Positions 12,201 to 27,200 of a stretch of DNA of 64,000 nucleotides are shown here, piece after piece. How positions within the stretch are numbered: the first letter of the stretch is position 1; every line of letters starts with the position of its first letter. This DNA is from Bactericera cockerelli. Taxonomy: Eukaryota > Arthropoda > Insecta > Hemiptera > Triozidae. The notes below the pieces were generated by a model, which saw only the letters and a list, made by a program, of their open reading frames with translations, had not been told where the DNA came from and did no database searches. The stretch spans positions 23,604,324 through 23,668,323 of the forward strand of contig CM044959.1 of the NCBI GenBank assembly GCA_024516035.1, written 5' to 3'. Position numbers and translations under genes: made by a program.

Positions 12201-15200
12201 CGCGTGAGAGCTTATCAGTCTGTATTACATTAGTGTCACATATATGTGTCTATCCTCTCAAAAACAGAGGACACAGCCAAACGTCCGACGAAGCACCGTT
12301 CATTGAAGTGATCAACATCTGAGTTTATGTGTAATTGTAGGCAATGAAAATACAAAAAAATATATTATTGGGCAGGTAGCTACTCAAATTAAACTCACCC
12401 AGCCTGAGAGGAGCCAGGAATAGCCAGCATAACGTGGAGATTACAACTAAATGTAAGGAATTGGCTGGGGGAGAAGAGAGAATATAGAGGAGTTGAAAGA
12501 AAAAGGACCAGAAAGCAAAGGAGACTAGAAGAGAGACCGATATAATGCAAGATATGCTGGTAAACAAGGAAGGAGGAGAGAAAAATAGACATGAATAAGG
12601 AAAGAGACAAAATAATAAGGAAAGTTACTGAGAAAAAAGCCAAAATAAAAGAGAAAGAGAATAATTAGAAGGCAAAGTAAATACTAATAAGGTTTAGGGA
12701 GAAATTTGAATTGTTATTACCTACCTTCTCATTTGATACACATAATTATCTTAGCATCAGAAAAGCTAGGTATTTTACCTTAACGTGGGAACTGCCTCAT
12801 TATGTGAGAGCGTAGGAGAGCATGAATGAATGTAAGGATCTTGAATGAAGCAAATTGAAATAGGGGAAAAAGATGAAAAGCTAAGAATAGGAAAGCTGGA
12901 ATGAGAGGGATATACCTCTACAATATGTTTTTATTTACAAGGAGAAGCTCTGCCGTCCAGAATTTATCTTTGACAAACAGACAAACTCATTTGGTCGGAA
13001 TAATCCCCGTAAAGTTGCTTATCTTTCAGCAAAGAGGTTGTGAGGGCTGGACGATTGATTAGGGGTATTACTTTCACAGGCAGTCTGTTCTCTTCCCTTT
13101 TTGGTTTAGAAGCTTCATTCATACCTACCTCAGCGGGCTCATAGCTCAGTGTTCCTCTTATGGACATTTATAAATATCATGGTTAGTACTTATGTATGAA
13201 GGCTCGATTCATTTTATTCAATATTTGGTTCCTTCTAAGTGAGAAGTTCAGAAAGTATTGCAATCATTCATTTTTTATGGCACTCATTCATGAAACGAAA
13301 ACGAATAATTAAAAATTAACCAAAGTACAAGAATAATATGTTATTTCACTTCCAGTTGGGTGGAAATGGAATTTTTTTCAAAAATCAAGGAACATATCAA
13401 TAGGATATGCAAGTAAATATAATTATAATAAAATGTTTCTACAATTTATGTCGCTTTACAATCTGAACCGAGTTCTATGAAAATATTCACGACTGACTCT
13501 TTACAGTAATTAATAAGAGGAAAGGGACAGGAAAGTTTCTAAAATAATTTTCTAAATGGCTTTTCCTTTGAAAAATACTTCGACCAGAAAAAAACACGGA
13601 TCACAGAACTACATATTATATGCGTAGGCATTTACTTCAACTCGAATGTTCTGAAAGGTCAAATAATTTTCAACAAAGGATTTCAAAGGGCACATGAAAG
13701 TTGGTAGCAGGAAATTCTCAAAAGGTTCTAATAATCCGGTGGAAAATGTTATATGAAATCTTCCGATTCCATTTCCTCTCTTCGCTATGAAAAATGAATA
13801 TTTAAAAATTTTGAGAAACTTTAATGTCGAATAGGATGGATGCGCTCGCTGTAGGACCTCTCTTGCATGGAGCCTCCATTGTTCCACTCTAAAGAAGAGA
13901 ACAAGGTCGAAGAATGAAAGCCCTTAACTAGTTCTGAATTTTATCATTTTAAATGTTCAGATTTCATGCTATACTTATCCAACTAGAGCGTTAGAATATT
14001 CCAGTCACTGTGAATTCCATCCTATATAAAAATCTAAACCTATGCCTACGGGATAACTAATGAAATATCTAGGAAATGATAAATATTTATTTATATTTAG
14101 CTATGCTTTCATATCTCACTGACACCATACGATACCCAATGCACACTCAATACTCGGTAAAATGATGCTAATACTCGTAAATTGAATAGAGGTGTAAAAA
14201 CATGTTTTCAAGTGTCCTTTATTTAGGAACTCGCCCCCTATTTTCGGTTATAGGAATGAAAAAGCTCCTATTACATTCTCCTTCTCTTTTCCTTCCTCTC
14301 CTCCGCTTTCCAAAGTAGAACAAAACGAAAAGTTCTCCAGTTTAGAATCCTTGTGAAATCTGATCGGAACAGCAAGGAACAAGACTTTCTTTTAATCTCT
14401 TGTTGGAAAACTCTACTTTTATCAAAGCTTTTCCGAGACCCACTCACCAGCACTCTGGGTTTTCCTTTGCTTGAAATGCTTCAACCGTTTTTATCTCGAG
14501 CTATCCTGACGGAAATCAGAAGATTGTAGAAAGCCACAATACTCGAAAACCGGGGATGGGAATGGAAATGTTATGATACCTTGGGGTGGAACAGAGAAAC
14601 TATGCATGTGGACTATGTACAGTACAGAGAGCTTTGCATGTGGACTATGTACCAATGTCTTCAGACAAGAAGATTCAGTTGTAAATGTGTGAAAGATAAT
14701 AAATGTTTGTTTGGTAATTATACTAAATCAAGACAAATACTGCAACCTGGGGAGATGATTGGTATGTAGAGACATGGAAGAGAATTCCTGCACTGAGTCA
14801 AACTCGAAGAGAATCTCCAGAGGGTGACCATTGAGGGAGTCATCGGGCCACCCAACCCAGCGACTGCCTGTGAACCGAGAAAGAAACAGGGTTATACATT
14901 CGTTACACAGTAGATATACAATTTGAGCTGGTCAGAGGTATACAAAGGACAGGGCAAATAAGAGATAAAGTCCTGAACATGTCCCTTACTCAGTTGAAAC
15001 AATTTCAAATACTTGCCTGAAGAGCCTCTACTTGAGAATAGTATTCCTAGAAAAAATGCAGCACTATTTCGCCTCTTCTTCATCCCATTAATAGTAAAAT
15101 AATAATTTTCTTGATGCTAAACTTGCGTCTAGCTTTTTTCTCCTAGAACTAGAGACTAGAGTAAAAACTTCTTGAATTATAAGATAAAAATCTAATAAAA

Positions 15201-18200
15201 ATGATAATTTCTAGTCATTAAAATGAATGAACAATAATTAAGGAAAATATTATTCAAGTCAAGAAGGGATTTAGCCCTCTAGTGTCCAACATGGTGACTC
15301 ACTATAATCAATATCCAAACACAAATTCGACTAGGAAACTTATCTTTCGAATAAACATTATACTATTTATAACCACGTACGAGTATGTATAAGGGTACCA
15401 ATACAGTAAGTGGAACTCAACCTGACAGGATGGAATTAAGACATGTTAAAATTCAAACTCATAAGTTTAATTTCATACATTCGGTAGTTAAATATTGTAT
15501 AACTCAAATAAGGTACCCTTATTAGGTAAAGATAACCTCCTCACTTTCAGTAAGTTTTGGTCTAAGATAACTAGACTTTTTCTTTAAGGACATAAATCTG
15601 GTGGATAATTCCAGCACGGAGCTACTTCATGGCGACACGAGGGCGGAAGGGATTAATGCAGGAGAGTATGATGTATTTTTTAATGGGCTGCCATAAAACA
15701 CGAGATAAGCCTCCACTTTCTAGCCTGACAGGCTCGTTTGCAGTCTATACCTATTAGGCGAGACAAGTGCATCCGCAGAACCTAGAGCTAGAGCAAAACA
15801 CAGGAGTTTTCTAATTAACAAGGTAGATGTTTCATTATGTATGAAAAGATTTTCATTGAACCAATTTACGATAGTATTAGTATCTATTCTCGCCCATCAG
15901 ACTGGAAAGTTAGAGGTCAAGCGTACGGTCTTTATTTCCAAGATCCATTAACACGACGATAATGGATATAAAATAAGACCATCTACAACGTCTTTATGTG
16001 TGTACAAAATTTCGTTTCTGAGATATGCGCGTTTCAAGAAATAAAAAATAATATCAGACACTTAAAATTGCTCTGGAGGTTCTTTAGAAATAGCCGAAAG
16101 CCTTAAAAACAACAGGAGGATTTTTTTAGTACAAAAACGAACACAGTACTTATAATAATACAATATAGTTCAAGTGAATTAAACTGAACCTACCGAAGCT
16201 GTTGAGATGGTCCTCTAGGATGAAGTCATCGGCCCCGTACAGTCCATCCGCCAGCTGCCCCAGGCCATGCCTCAGCACTCTGCCAGACACCTCGCCGTCA
16301 TAACTCAGGTCCGAGAATTCCGTGTCTGGCTTGGGCACTGTGTAGCTGAGGAGATTTTCTGCAAATACAATGAGGGAATTCATGTCACAATAGATCGAAT
16401 TAGTTCGCAGTGTTCATTGTAAGGGTGTCACTGAAAACCCTGCAACCAGGTCAGATGAGGGAACATTGGGTTGGGTGGAAGAGCTCAAGCAATTTGAGAA
16501 TCCTGCCATTAAAGCCAAAAAAAAAAACATTGATTTAATATGTATAATAAACTAGCTAAAACCCGGCACTTTGTCGACGTTAAGATTTTTCCCCGTGGCT
16601 GGTGTCCTACTTGAAATTCGTAGTAGATAAATATTTTAATTTTGATAATTTTCTAGGTAGTTTGAAGGTGGTTTAGGGGGGTCAACCCTCATGAAAATTT
16701 CAATATATTGGGTATTGTAAACAGAAAACCCCTAAGAGTCAGCCAGTCAGACACGCACAGATTTGAGTTTTATATATGTATAGAGAAGATATGTAATAAG
16801 AAGTGAGAGGATCAAATCAATAAACAAGATTTGCTACACATCAGTAAAAAAATACATCAACAGATAAGTAGTAGATTGATAAGTAGGATCCTACCTGATA
16901 AAATTTCGTAAAATGATATTTCTCAGCAGTATTTATCTGGATTTCTTGTTTAGTATCAGTATATGTCTCTCTTTTAGAGTCGGCGGCCTAACAAAGGAAG
17001 GATGTGGAATAGATCTCATGAATTTGCATAAGCTTAGGAGAAAATTTGAATACAAACTTTTTGTATAAAGCAAATGTAATGTATTGATTGTTTCACGAAT
17101 TTCTTTCTCTCTTCCTGTTTAGTGAATAGTGTTTATAGTATCTTTGCATCATGATTATTACATTTATAATTATGTATTGCGTCAGTCCTCTCTCCTCTTT
17201 CGTAATGATAATACTTATTTATAATGACTACAGATCAGCAGTCTCCTTTTAACCAGAATACTACAGTAGATATCAGTATCAGTTTCCTGGTGATCAGCTC
17301 TTCGCCAGCCTCAGGGTTAGAAAGCTTTCGATGATACTACTAATACCTACACTTTGCCAAGAAGCAATATTTTACGGCAACAACAATATTTTGTATTAAC
17401 AAACTTTTATATCCCATGTTTCATAATTGGAAAGTTTGAGCCAGAAGTTTATGATAAACATATGGGTATGTTGGGTTCAATGCGATGTACCCTTGTACAG
17501 GGCGTATCTAGAAGACAGTAATTATATCTTCGTCGTGATCGCACAAAAAGTAATGGTGAATAATGTACTACCTTCATTATTTTTTTAGGCGCACGATTGA
17601 CTCAGAATAAGTACACCCGAGTTCGAACCCCAGAGGACACAAAATTTGTATTCATAATTTGGTTATAGTTGTTTGTAAGGAACACCTTCCGGTGAGCTCG
17701 TGTTGACCCAGCAGCATAATGGGAAGTACTGTGTCAATCTTCGCCCACCACAAGCGTCTAAAGTAGCTGCTATTTCATTGATGCTACTAGAAGAAAAATG
17801 CTGTGAAACACTTATCTTTTCTTTTTATTTTTAAAATGCTGAGGAGAGTGTTGCTATTATGTTTTTCCTAATGTTGTTCTGAACCTGGCAAGAAAAGGTA
17901 CTTTGACAATATACCTAATTAGGTCGCAGTGTTATTTGTACGGGTTTCACTGAAAACCCTACAACTAGGTCCAGATAGTAATAGTTAAGAATGAGAGTAC
18001 ATAAAACTAACAAATGTTTCTCTTGATGGAAACCGCCTCCTCAACGCAAGCATATTTCAGCATTTGGCCCTCGGGCACTTCACAGGTTCTCCCCGTACGA
18101 TCTCACTTAATTTTTGCAAAACTCCTGCGCACGTGATCCCATTCACGCGTGGAACACCCGTGTATGATTGAGCGGCAAAGTTTTAATTACGAAACGTACG

Positions 18201-21200
18201 CGGGATGTGCCACTCCCCCCGGTGGTGTGATAACTTTGCGCTATCCAACGCAAGTTCCAAGTGAAATGTTTTTTCCTTGTGTTACGTGACATCTTTAACC
18301 TTCTGTTATGCCGCACTGATGCTCTCATCCCCAAAACAGGAATTCCACCTCCATGTACATGTACATGATAGGCCCATAGATTTTCGATACCTTCGAATAA
18401 TTTGAATAAATAATCTGTAAAGATAGGAAAGCTTCATGTTATCCGTCGCAAATTTGAGTTAGTCTGTTCCACTAGGGATTCACTCTTTCTGTACCAAAAA
18501 TCAAACGATATCAGATAGGGTTTGGAACTATTTATAAATACTACTTACAAGAAAACAAGACATGTAAAAATTCCGATTTCTAATATTAGAAATTTCTCTA
18601 GTAATAACCATGATTTGATTTGAAATTCATGTGAGTGGCATGTTTACCAAATTGAACCTCACAGAAAACTCGTTCATGAGGCTTTTGAAATGTAAAAGTA
18701 ATACCGGCAACCGATACAATGAGAAGACTTTAATACAGTTTCTGTTTTTGCTGAATCACGAATGTTCTTACGTCTCCAGTATGGCGTTCTATGATTATTT
18801 ATCTGAACTAAAGAACACTTGCCCATAACGTAAGTTGACGCTCTTCTCACACTGATGACGGTTTCATCCATAGCAGAGAAGAACGATAATTTTGAAGGGA
18901 TGGATCCTCATTTCCGCACACTATATCCTCCTGAATACATCAGTCGAATATTGGATGAACTCGGCCCCTCACCCTCCCTAGCCCTCCCTAGCCGGGGTCG
19001 GGGTATGCATTTCACCCGCATGGAGCCAATAGAAAACTCATCAGCAGAATCATCCGGTGACACCATTCGATCTCCCCCCTATACATATATTATTCATATC
19101 TATACTCGTGTTATCCAGTTGTGATGAATCCATTTAAAAACCCATTTGCATCCAAAATGTGTTTTTCTGTCTCTCTGACACAAAATGAGCAGAAGGGGAG
19201 GGAGTGTGAGGAAGAGAGAGTGAGGCAGAGGGAGAGAGTGGGTGTGGGATAAAACCAAGGGGTGAAGAGTATTGAGAAAGAAGAAAACAGTTCGAGCTTT
19301 TATTTTTCAATTTTCCTACAATTGTTTTTAATCAAAATGAAATTCCACCTCAAAAACTCACATCGACCGCTAAAGGCTAGCAGGGGGGAGAGGTGGGGGT
19401 GGGGGAGGTCATCATCATCAACCCCTCCCCGCTAAGTGAGTTCCCCTCCGCCAAAAACATCTGGTGTTTATTTCTTGATTCCTCTCCCTTTCATCTTTCA
19501 TTCCCATACTTCTTTTATTTTCACTTATAGAATAAATTTCAATACATTTCTTTTCGGCTTATTAAGAGGAATTAAATCAATATTCTATCAATCCTCATTC
19601 AAAAATAGAATAAAATTGAACGAATCAAAACATGTTTGATGGAAATAAGTCATTTACAAAAATTAATGAAAAAGTTTACAAAAGGCTATGGTATTATTTT
19701 TCAATAAAACCCACCTTTCAATATTTCACAAATCAACTACCCACCTGAGCTCAACGAACCCTGCTGATATCCTTTTTGATTATAAAATTATATTGGAAGA
19801 GAATGCCGTAGGCATTAGCATCGCCCTTGATCAAGTATTGTTTCATAATTTCAATTTTGCTTCTTGTAAATTGTATATACTGTATATTTTGTAAATAAAA
19901 CTTGATTAAATCTATTTTTAATAATAATAATAAAAGCACATAATTATTCAATTCCCGGAAGGTTCAAAGCTTTATTCGGCTCAGTTCCAGTACAAAGGTT
20001 GCTCAGTTCCAGTACAAACAAATATAAAGGTTGCTATAGAAAATAGGAAACGGGGTCCACTCATACCTTGTGAGGAAAAATGTGTAGGCTGTTGTATAGG
20101 TTACAACCAGTGGATGCATTACGAGCAAGCAATGAGTCACTGGGACAAATGGTACAAGGAGCTTCGTTATGCTGTGATACCCACTAAATTTTGTTATAAC
20201 ACAATGAAATGACATACATACACAAAAAGCAGCTAGCGGCGGATTTAAAAGGTAATAGAAACTTTTGCTTCACCCCATTGAATTCAAACATTTACATTAT
20301 CCTCATTTTCATCAACATTTCTCTTTCTTGCTATTTCTACCCACTCATTTATTACATTTCTAATCATTTTCCATCCCAAATATTTTCTCTTTCTTTCTTT
20401 CCCTTCCTTTCTCTTCCTTCCAGGTTCTCCTCTCTCTTTCACTCAAACAGTTATACCTCATCACTTTCTCCCATTTCCTCCTCTCTCTGTCTCACTTCCA
20501 TCTTTCATTTACCTTCCTCCCAGTTTACCACTCTCTGAACTCTCTCCTTCTCTCTCAAACAGTTATACCTCCAGTTACCTATACCTCATCACTTTCTCCC
20601 ATTTCCTCCTCTCTCTGTCTCACTTCCATCTTTCCTTTCATTTCCTCTATCCATCTCCTTCTTTCGCATTATTTCTGTAAATATAAAATCATATTATGTA
20701 AATTTTCCGACGAGAAAATATGTTTGTCTTGTTGTTTATGTTGCGTCTTGCTCCTCCTCCTCCTCTTTCTTTCTTTCTATTATTTGGTTCCCCATGGCTC
20801 GTAGCGTTTCTTGTTGTTCTTCTTCCTCCTTAACAAGAAAATTTCCTAATCTGTTTTCCTTTTCTTTCTTTTCTCATTCTTTTTGTGAAAGACCCCATGT
20901 TTCAAGTAATTTCTCAAGCTGCTCCCATCGAGGAATTAGGCCTTTGTGTTGTAAGATTTATTCAAATCCAATGTCCCGTTCAGTTGTTAGACTATGGCAG
21001 GTGGTTCTCATCTGCCGGTGATGGAATTTGTAATGAGGTCAAAAACTACATCTCAATGACAATTATATCTCAACTTATGTAAATGCATACTAGCTGCAAC
21101 AACTGTGCTCATAAAATTTCACCTAAAAATGTATTATTAAAATTTGTACCTCTAAGCTAAGGTACCCTAGTATTCTGCACGGTACCTTTACATTGTGTAC

Positions 21201-24200
21201 AGGTAAATATTCAAGTTTAAAAGAAGCTCTTTGACTGCGTAAAAGTCAGAAGATAGAATTAAATTCTTACAGTTTTATTCTGAATTCTGGCATGCAATCG
21301 CAGAGCTCTTAGAAAACTTTATACTCTGCATAATTATACATAAACAGGGAGTTACATAATTATACAATATACATTGTAGGTTGTAGGTTTGGAAATTTGA
21401 TTGATTAAGAAAAAATTGAATAGAGGACTCTCAAATGCTCAAGCCAGAGGTACCTAGCACCTAAATGTTCAAGATGCAAGAAAGACAGGCGCACATTCTA
21501 TTTTACTGAAGCAAATGATTATTACCTGCTTAACTGCTTATACTTCAGGATACAGACGTAAGCTTTCCAAAAACTATTATTTGCCAGAAATATTTACCCT
21601 GGGTGAGAATCGAATCCTCGACCCCGAGATTCAGCCGCACGAGCGCTCTCTTCTTCTCTAGTTTATTAAGACAACAAGGATTTTTACATTACCCTCAATC
21701 CAAGTTAAGAAAAATAACTTATCTGCCCAATACGCTAATAAAATCCGAAAGGACATTCCACCTCATTGACTGAGGAACATGCAGTCCTTATCTAAGAGAA
21801 ACATTCGTTCTTCATGTCAAACAAAGCCCTCTAATGGATCATTGAAGGACATTTGTCTTTCGCTCCAGTAGAAATGTGTAGAGACTGAATGAGGTAGCAG
21901 GAAAGGTAAAAGCAATATCAGAGAAACTTTTACTAAAGATTGGTGTCTAATGAAAAATTTACTTCAATCGAATGCGACCAATCTAGCAAAGAATCATTTC
22001 GAACAAGTCCGACAGTTCTATTGAAGTATAATCAGTATAAACAGAAAACTGAGAAGTTGTACTAGATGTGCATGAATATCAGAACATACCTGGACAGCTG
22101 TTTCGAGCTTAATAAATTTGCTCTCATCAGCAGGTTATAGTTCTGAATATCCATGTCATCAACTAACCTCTCTATTTTAATCAGTCAGATTCATCTCTAT
22201 TTTAATCAGTCAGTAACTCTTTCAGTTCTTGATCCTAGTCAGAAAGAACTTTTATCAATTCTGAAATTTTATTAATTACCATGTTCATTGTTCAAATGTT
22301 CATCTATATTATTAAAATAGATTAATATTATTGATGTAAGTTTTTCATGTAAAGTTACTTTTATATTATGTACATGTTTGTTTGTTTTATATTATGTGTA
22401 AATATACTGCGACTTTTGGTTGCGAAAGTTATTCATTACAAAAATTAAAATAGATTAAACACACAGGCACCTTTATAAGGAGGATTCAAGTGGGGAGTGT
22501 GTCCTGTGTCCATTAGTGTTCGAATGAACATAAGCTTGGAACTAGAAAGTCCCATTATGTCAACAGTTAAACCAATATTCAATTTACTGATAAAGATCAG
22601 CTTGTTTAAAGGTAGGCCTAAAACAAAACGCTTTGAAAACTTATCCGGCTCCATCGACCCTTGAATGATTGATCGTCGCTCAGACAAGCTTTCTACAAAA
22701 GGAAGGAGAGGGCGTGGGGGAGGGTCATTTTCCTCTTTTATTTTTCTCTCCCTTACCTATTTCCCAGACTGGCATTTTCCTTATTTAACACCAAAAATGT
22801 CCATGTAAGAGTGTGAAAAAAGTAAGTTCTGTAGTATCTTTAGGATTCTACTAATAATACAGATAAATTAACGTGTGGACGGTGTGGAGCAACTTATAAA
22901 TAATAATAGCATCCTTTAGTGGAAGGTAACTACCAGGCGAGGCTAATGCTCAAAGCATTTTCTATCACCTAACCCTCAGAGTCTTATTATTGTGTAGTCA
23001 CAAACTCAAATTAATGAGAAAATTTGTCAAATTAATAATGCACTGGGTGAAGTTCGAACCAACGGATCTCGAAGCTACCTGAATTACCAGACTATCACTT
23101 TAACCACTTGACCACCAGTGCACCTAGTAATACTGATTGAAATCTACTCAATTTTCAATCTACACAACCAAAACATTTATTGTAATACTAGTTTGAATTG
23201 AATTCATTTTTAGATTTGTACCCAACGCCTTGGGGTAGGCAACTTGTAACAAGCATAAGGTCTTCAGGGACCCCAATGGTTTCGCATTGTGAGGGTCGGG
23301 AAATGTAATCAGGGGAGCGTACACATCAGCTTTGAACACAAACAATTAATAACAAAGGCAAACACGACAGAAAAAGTTCGGAAAAATGTTGACTTAAATT
23401 TGATTGTTTTCGAAATATGGTTACAGGGTGGCCGGAAGAAGATATGCAGATATGCATAAACTTGCAAATCTCGATCAACACGGAGAAATGAAGGAATTAG
23501 TTTGTTGTTTATCAGTTTTTTTTTAAATAAAAGTTATCTTCTTCACAAAGCTCTGGAGTCGAAGCCTCACCATTGATACGGAGTTCAAAGATGTTTTGAT
23601 AGATTACTTTTGTAGAAGCAACACTCAGCTTGTGGTAATTTTCTCTACACAGACTGAGAATTTATTCATTTGACCAGCCATACACTACACATACAGTTTG
23701 TCCCAGTATCTCAGTGGTAAAGACGCTATACTTTGTGAATCTACAGATTCCAGAGGTCGCGGGTCCGAAACCCTGCCGGGACATGGCAAGTTATCCTCCC
23801 ACTTGTGATTTTTACCGCATAATAATACGTCTTGGGCTTACTGCTGGAATAATGGTACTTTATAGTCCTAATTGGGCAGTATAAATAAGGCTATATTATT
23901 ACTATACACATCTTTCATCCAATAATAGCAAGAGAAAATTCTCTGTCGAAATGTTTGAAAAAGTTCACGATAGTAAAAAAAAAAAAGTAAACCATGTTCT
24001 GTTTGATATTGAAGTCCGTCACACTGTGAAGCAATTTAGTAACATTCCTCATCCATCTCAAGTTCAGGAACTTTTTTGTATTGTTCACAGATTTTTTTTA
24101 CCCTGTTTGTTTACATATCTTGTAATTTTCTGAGGCCTTTTCCCAAGGGGATCTACTAAATATTTTGAAGGCTTTTTCAGAAATTGCATCTGTGACCCTC

Positions 24201-27200
24201 ACATAATATTTCATTCTCTGTTGGATAAAAAAGTTTGCCTTGAACCCCCTATTACAACTCCTTACTGTACCTGCTATACATTTTAATATTGATTATTTCC
24301 GTTTGGTAAAGTTTAATAAATGAGCGGAGTGTTCCAGAAAGGCTTATGCTCAAACAATTAAGTATATGCTCTTGTAAATGACTAAACAAACAGATTACAA
24401 ATAACCTGAAAAATACTCATCTTTTGAAGATAGTTTATTCCTTCTTTCTCTTACTATACTAAATGCATTAAACAAATAATTCTATTCTAACTAAATTATA
24501 TATAATACCAAGTTCTTTTTCATTAGGCTGCAAGGCTGTGAATAAACTTGCTGCATCGACAATATCGACATGCACACAAAATAACTAGCAATTCTAAAAT
24601 TTTAGGTACGAGTATCTGAACATGACATTCAGAAAAGTAAAGTATTCGAATATATCTCGAAATTCGAAATATTCTTAAATAATCTCCTTGTACCATATTG
24701 CATAGAATAAAATATGAAACATATTCGAACACAGGTTTTTCACTAAATCACCATTACCATTACGAAAATGACCCTCCCAGCTTACATATTTTATGTTTCA
24801 ACAAATATGATGAAAAATGATCATACACCAAAGGCAAGAGGAAGAGTAGAAAAAAAAAAAAAACGCTTGCATACGAGTCTGCAAACATTGGGACATTTTC
24901 ATCTTTACTATTCAAGGTCCAAAACCCAACTGACCAAATTTCGTATTGTGCGCATGACACATACCTTCTCTCTTCTCTCCCTCTACAATTCAATATTTCG
25001 TTACATAATATCGTTACATAATATCGTTACATAATATCGTTACATAATATCGTTACATAATATCGTTACATAATTTCGTTACATAATTTCGTCACATAAT
25101 TTTGGTTATGTGCCAGAGCAAAGACATGAAAATGTCAAAAAATCTAAAACTTCCCCTCTGTTTTGACGGCAAATGTTTCGTTTTTCCGCCATTAATTTCA
25201 CCGAAACAGTCAGCATAAGTTTTGCCGGCTGATATTTTTTGCTGCTTCATTGCAGCTATCATTAATCACATCTCCGGGTCAGGTTGTTTGGAGAAAACTC
25301 CAGCTCTGACCAATTGGGTCCTGTGTTCAATTTCTGCCAGACAAAATATTATGGTTCTCTTTAAGCGGCATCTATCCTGTTCTTATCAGGTATCTCTTTC
25401 ATATTCATAGGAAAGAATATATAATAATACTAATAAGAGATAGAGAGCCATCTAACTGAATACCAACACTTCTGCTCGGCGCAAATTTTATTCCTACATT
25501 TAAAATTTTCAAAATTTGAAGTTTTTAAACACAACTTGTAGGATGCTACTCGGACTTTACTTGTTTCATTCTAAGGAAACGTCAATCGTCTGGAGATCAA
25601 AGGCCACGGAGGCAAAAGTTCCTGAAAAGGATAAAAGCCTTTCCCGTGGCTCTTCAACACGTAACTATCAAAATCCCGCTTGGTCACCACAGTGACAAGA
25701 TTCATTGTGTACCATGGGATCACGACGGTTGAAGAACCAAAAAGCTGCACTTTATGCACAGCCCTGCCTAGCCCTAGGAACATTGTTTCTTCTCGGCTAG
25801 ACAGGAGTACCCCAAAAGAACTACAGTATTGATTGTTTAAGTGAATAAAGACGTCATAATAATAATAATGAAATAATATTTTGACTATACCGGTGCACCT
25901 GTAAATAAAAGTAAATACGGAATAGCTTAGAGCGCACGAATAGCTCAGTGGTTAAGCACTCACTTTCCATACGGAAGGTCCTGGTTTCGAACCCCCGCGC
26001 CGACACAAAATTGTATTAAAAATTTGGTTACAGCGCACCGTAAGGGATACCTTACGGTGCGCTCGTGTTGACCCAGCACCTAAATGGGAAGTATTGTGTC
26101 ACTTCTCGCCCTTCAGAGGGGAGGCACACTACGGGATGGGCAGGCTACAACGCAGACCACAAGCGCCTACAGTAGCTCCTGTTTCATGGATACAAAATAA
26201 AAAAGGCTGTGAATCACTCATCTTTTAAAGAAAAAAAAAAAAAAACTGCCAATTACGGACACAATACTTCCTCGTGATTGCTTCACATTGTATACACGTG
26301 CGAATTTTGAAATTTTATACTAAATTACTTGTACCTCCAAAAGGGCTGAACCAACGGATCAGACCGACAGTCCAACAGACCGAAACAAAACCGAAGTTGC
26401 TCAGGAAGTTATGAAACGTCCAGAAATATGAAAAAAATTGAAATCGGACCAAAAATAATTTTTTTTACAAAAATGAACACAATACTTCCGATTTCTAATA
26501 TTAGAAATTTCTCGGGAGTAAAATATTAATCGAGTGAAGGTTGAAAATAAAGTAGGTAGATGGTTAGGATTTTTTTACTCACGTTCCCAGGAGCACCCAT
26601 AGAGCTCCACCCGCATGCACACAGTCCTGGGGTACACACTGTACGGGATGAAGCGCACCCGCTCCGCCACGAAGGGAAACACCAGCTCTTGCCGGACCTC
26701 CAGGTAGGTGTTGATGTTGCCGGACAGGATCTGGAACAGAGATCCGGCCAAACTATGAGAGCCTGGCTAATACAGTATATAATAATACAGTTCAAGAGCA
26801 AAGATGTACCTGAACTACCTGAAGCAGCGTCACAGATACCTGAACTACCTGAAGTAACGTCTAAGATACCTGAACTACCTGAAGTAACGTCAAAGATACC
26901 TGAACTACCTGAAGTAACGTCAAAGATACCTGAACTACCTGAAGTAAAGTCAAAGATACCTGAACTACCTGAAGTAACGTCAAAGATACCTGAACTACCT
27001 GAAGCAACGTCACAGATACCTGAACTACCTGAAGTAACGTCAAAGATACCTGAACTACCTGAAGTAACGTCAAAGATACCTGAACTACCTGAAGCAACGT
27101 CACAGATACCTCAACTACCTGAAGTAACGTCAAAGATACCTGAACTACCTGAAGTAACGTCAAAGATACCTGAACTACCTGAAGTAACGTCTAAGATACC

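Larger units (their letters stand above)
10193..14746. other. Ddr introns around the candidate microexon
   Basis: Holds SINE pieces at 10265, 11151 and 12393, and a triplicated word AACATTATCTTT near 11078-11130. The candidate microexon is at 12779-12791. The remainder is AT-rich without recognised features. Confidence 0.6.
16795..25930. other. Ddr intron, mostly unique sequence
   Basis: Apart from listed SINE heads, the 13-bp repeat and the pyrimidine-rich tract, I see nothing coding. The GC-richer segment 18950-19030 (ACTCGGCCCCTCACCCTCCC) and purine tract 19180-19240 stand out by composition only. Confidence 0.6.

Noticed and set aside
13130..13145. 16-nt alternative microexon with a strong GTAGGT donor
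   Set aside because: It also restores frame, but adds a residue relative to vertebrate DDR, encodes an unconserved YEPAE, and its acceptor lacks a pyrimidine tract. Kept only as a rival to 12779-12791.
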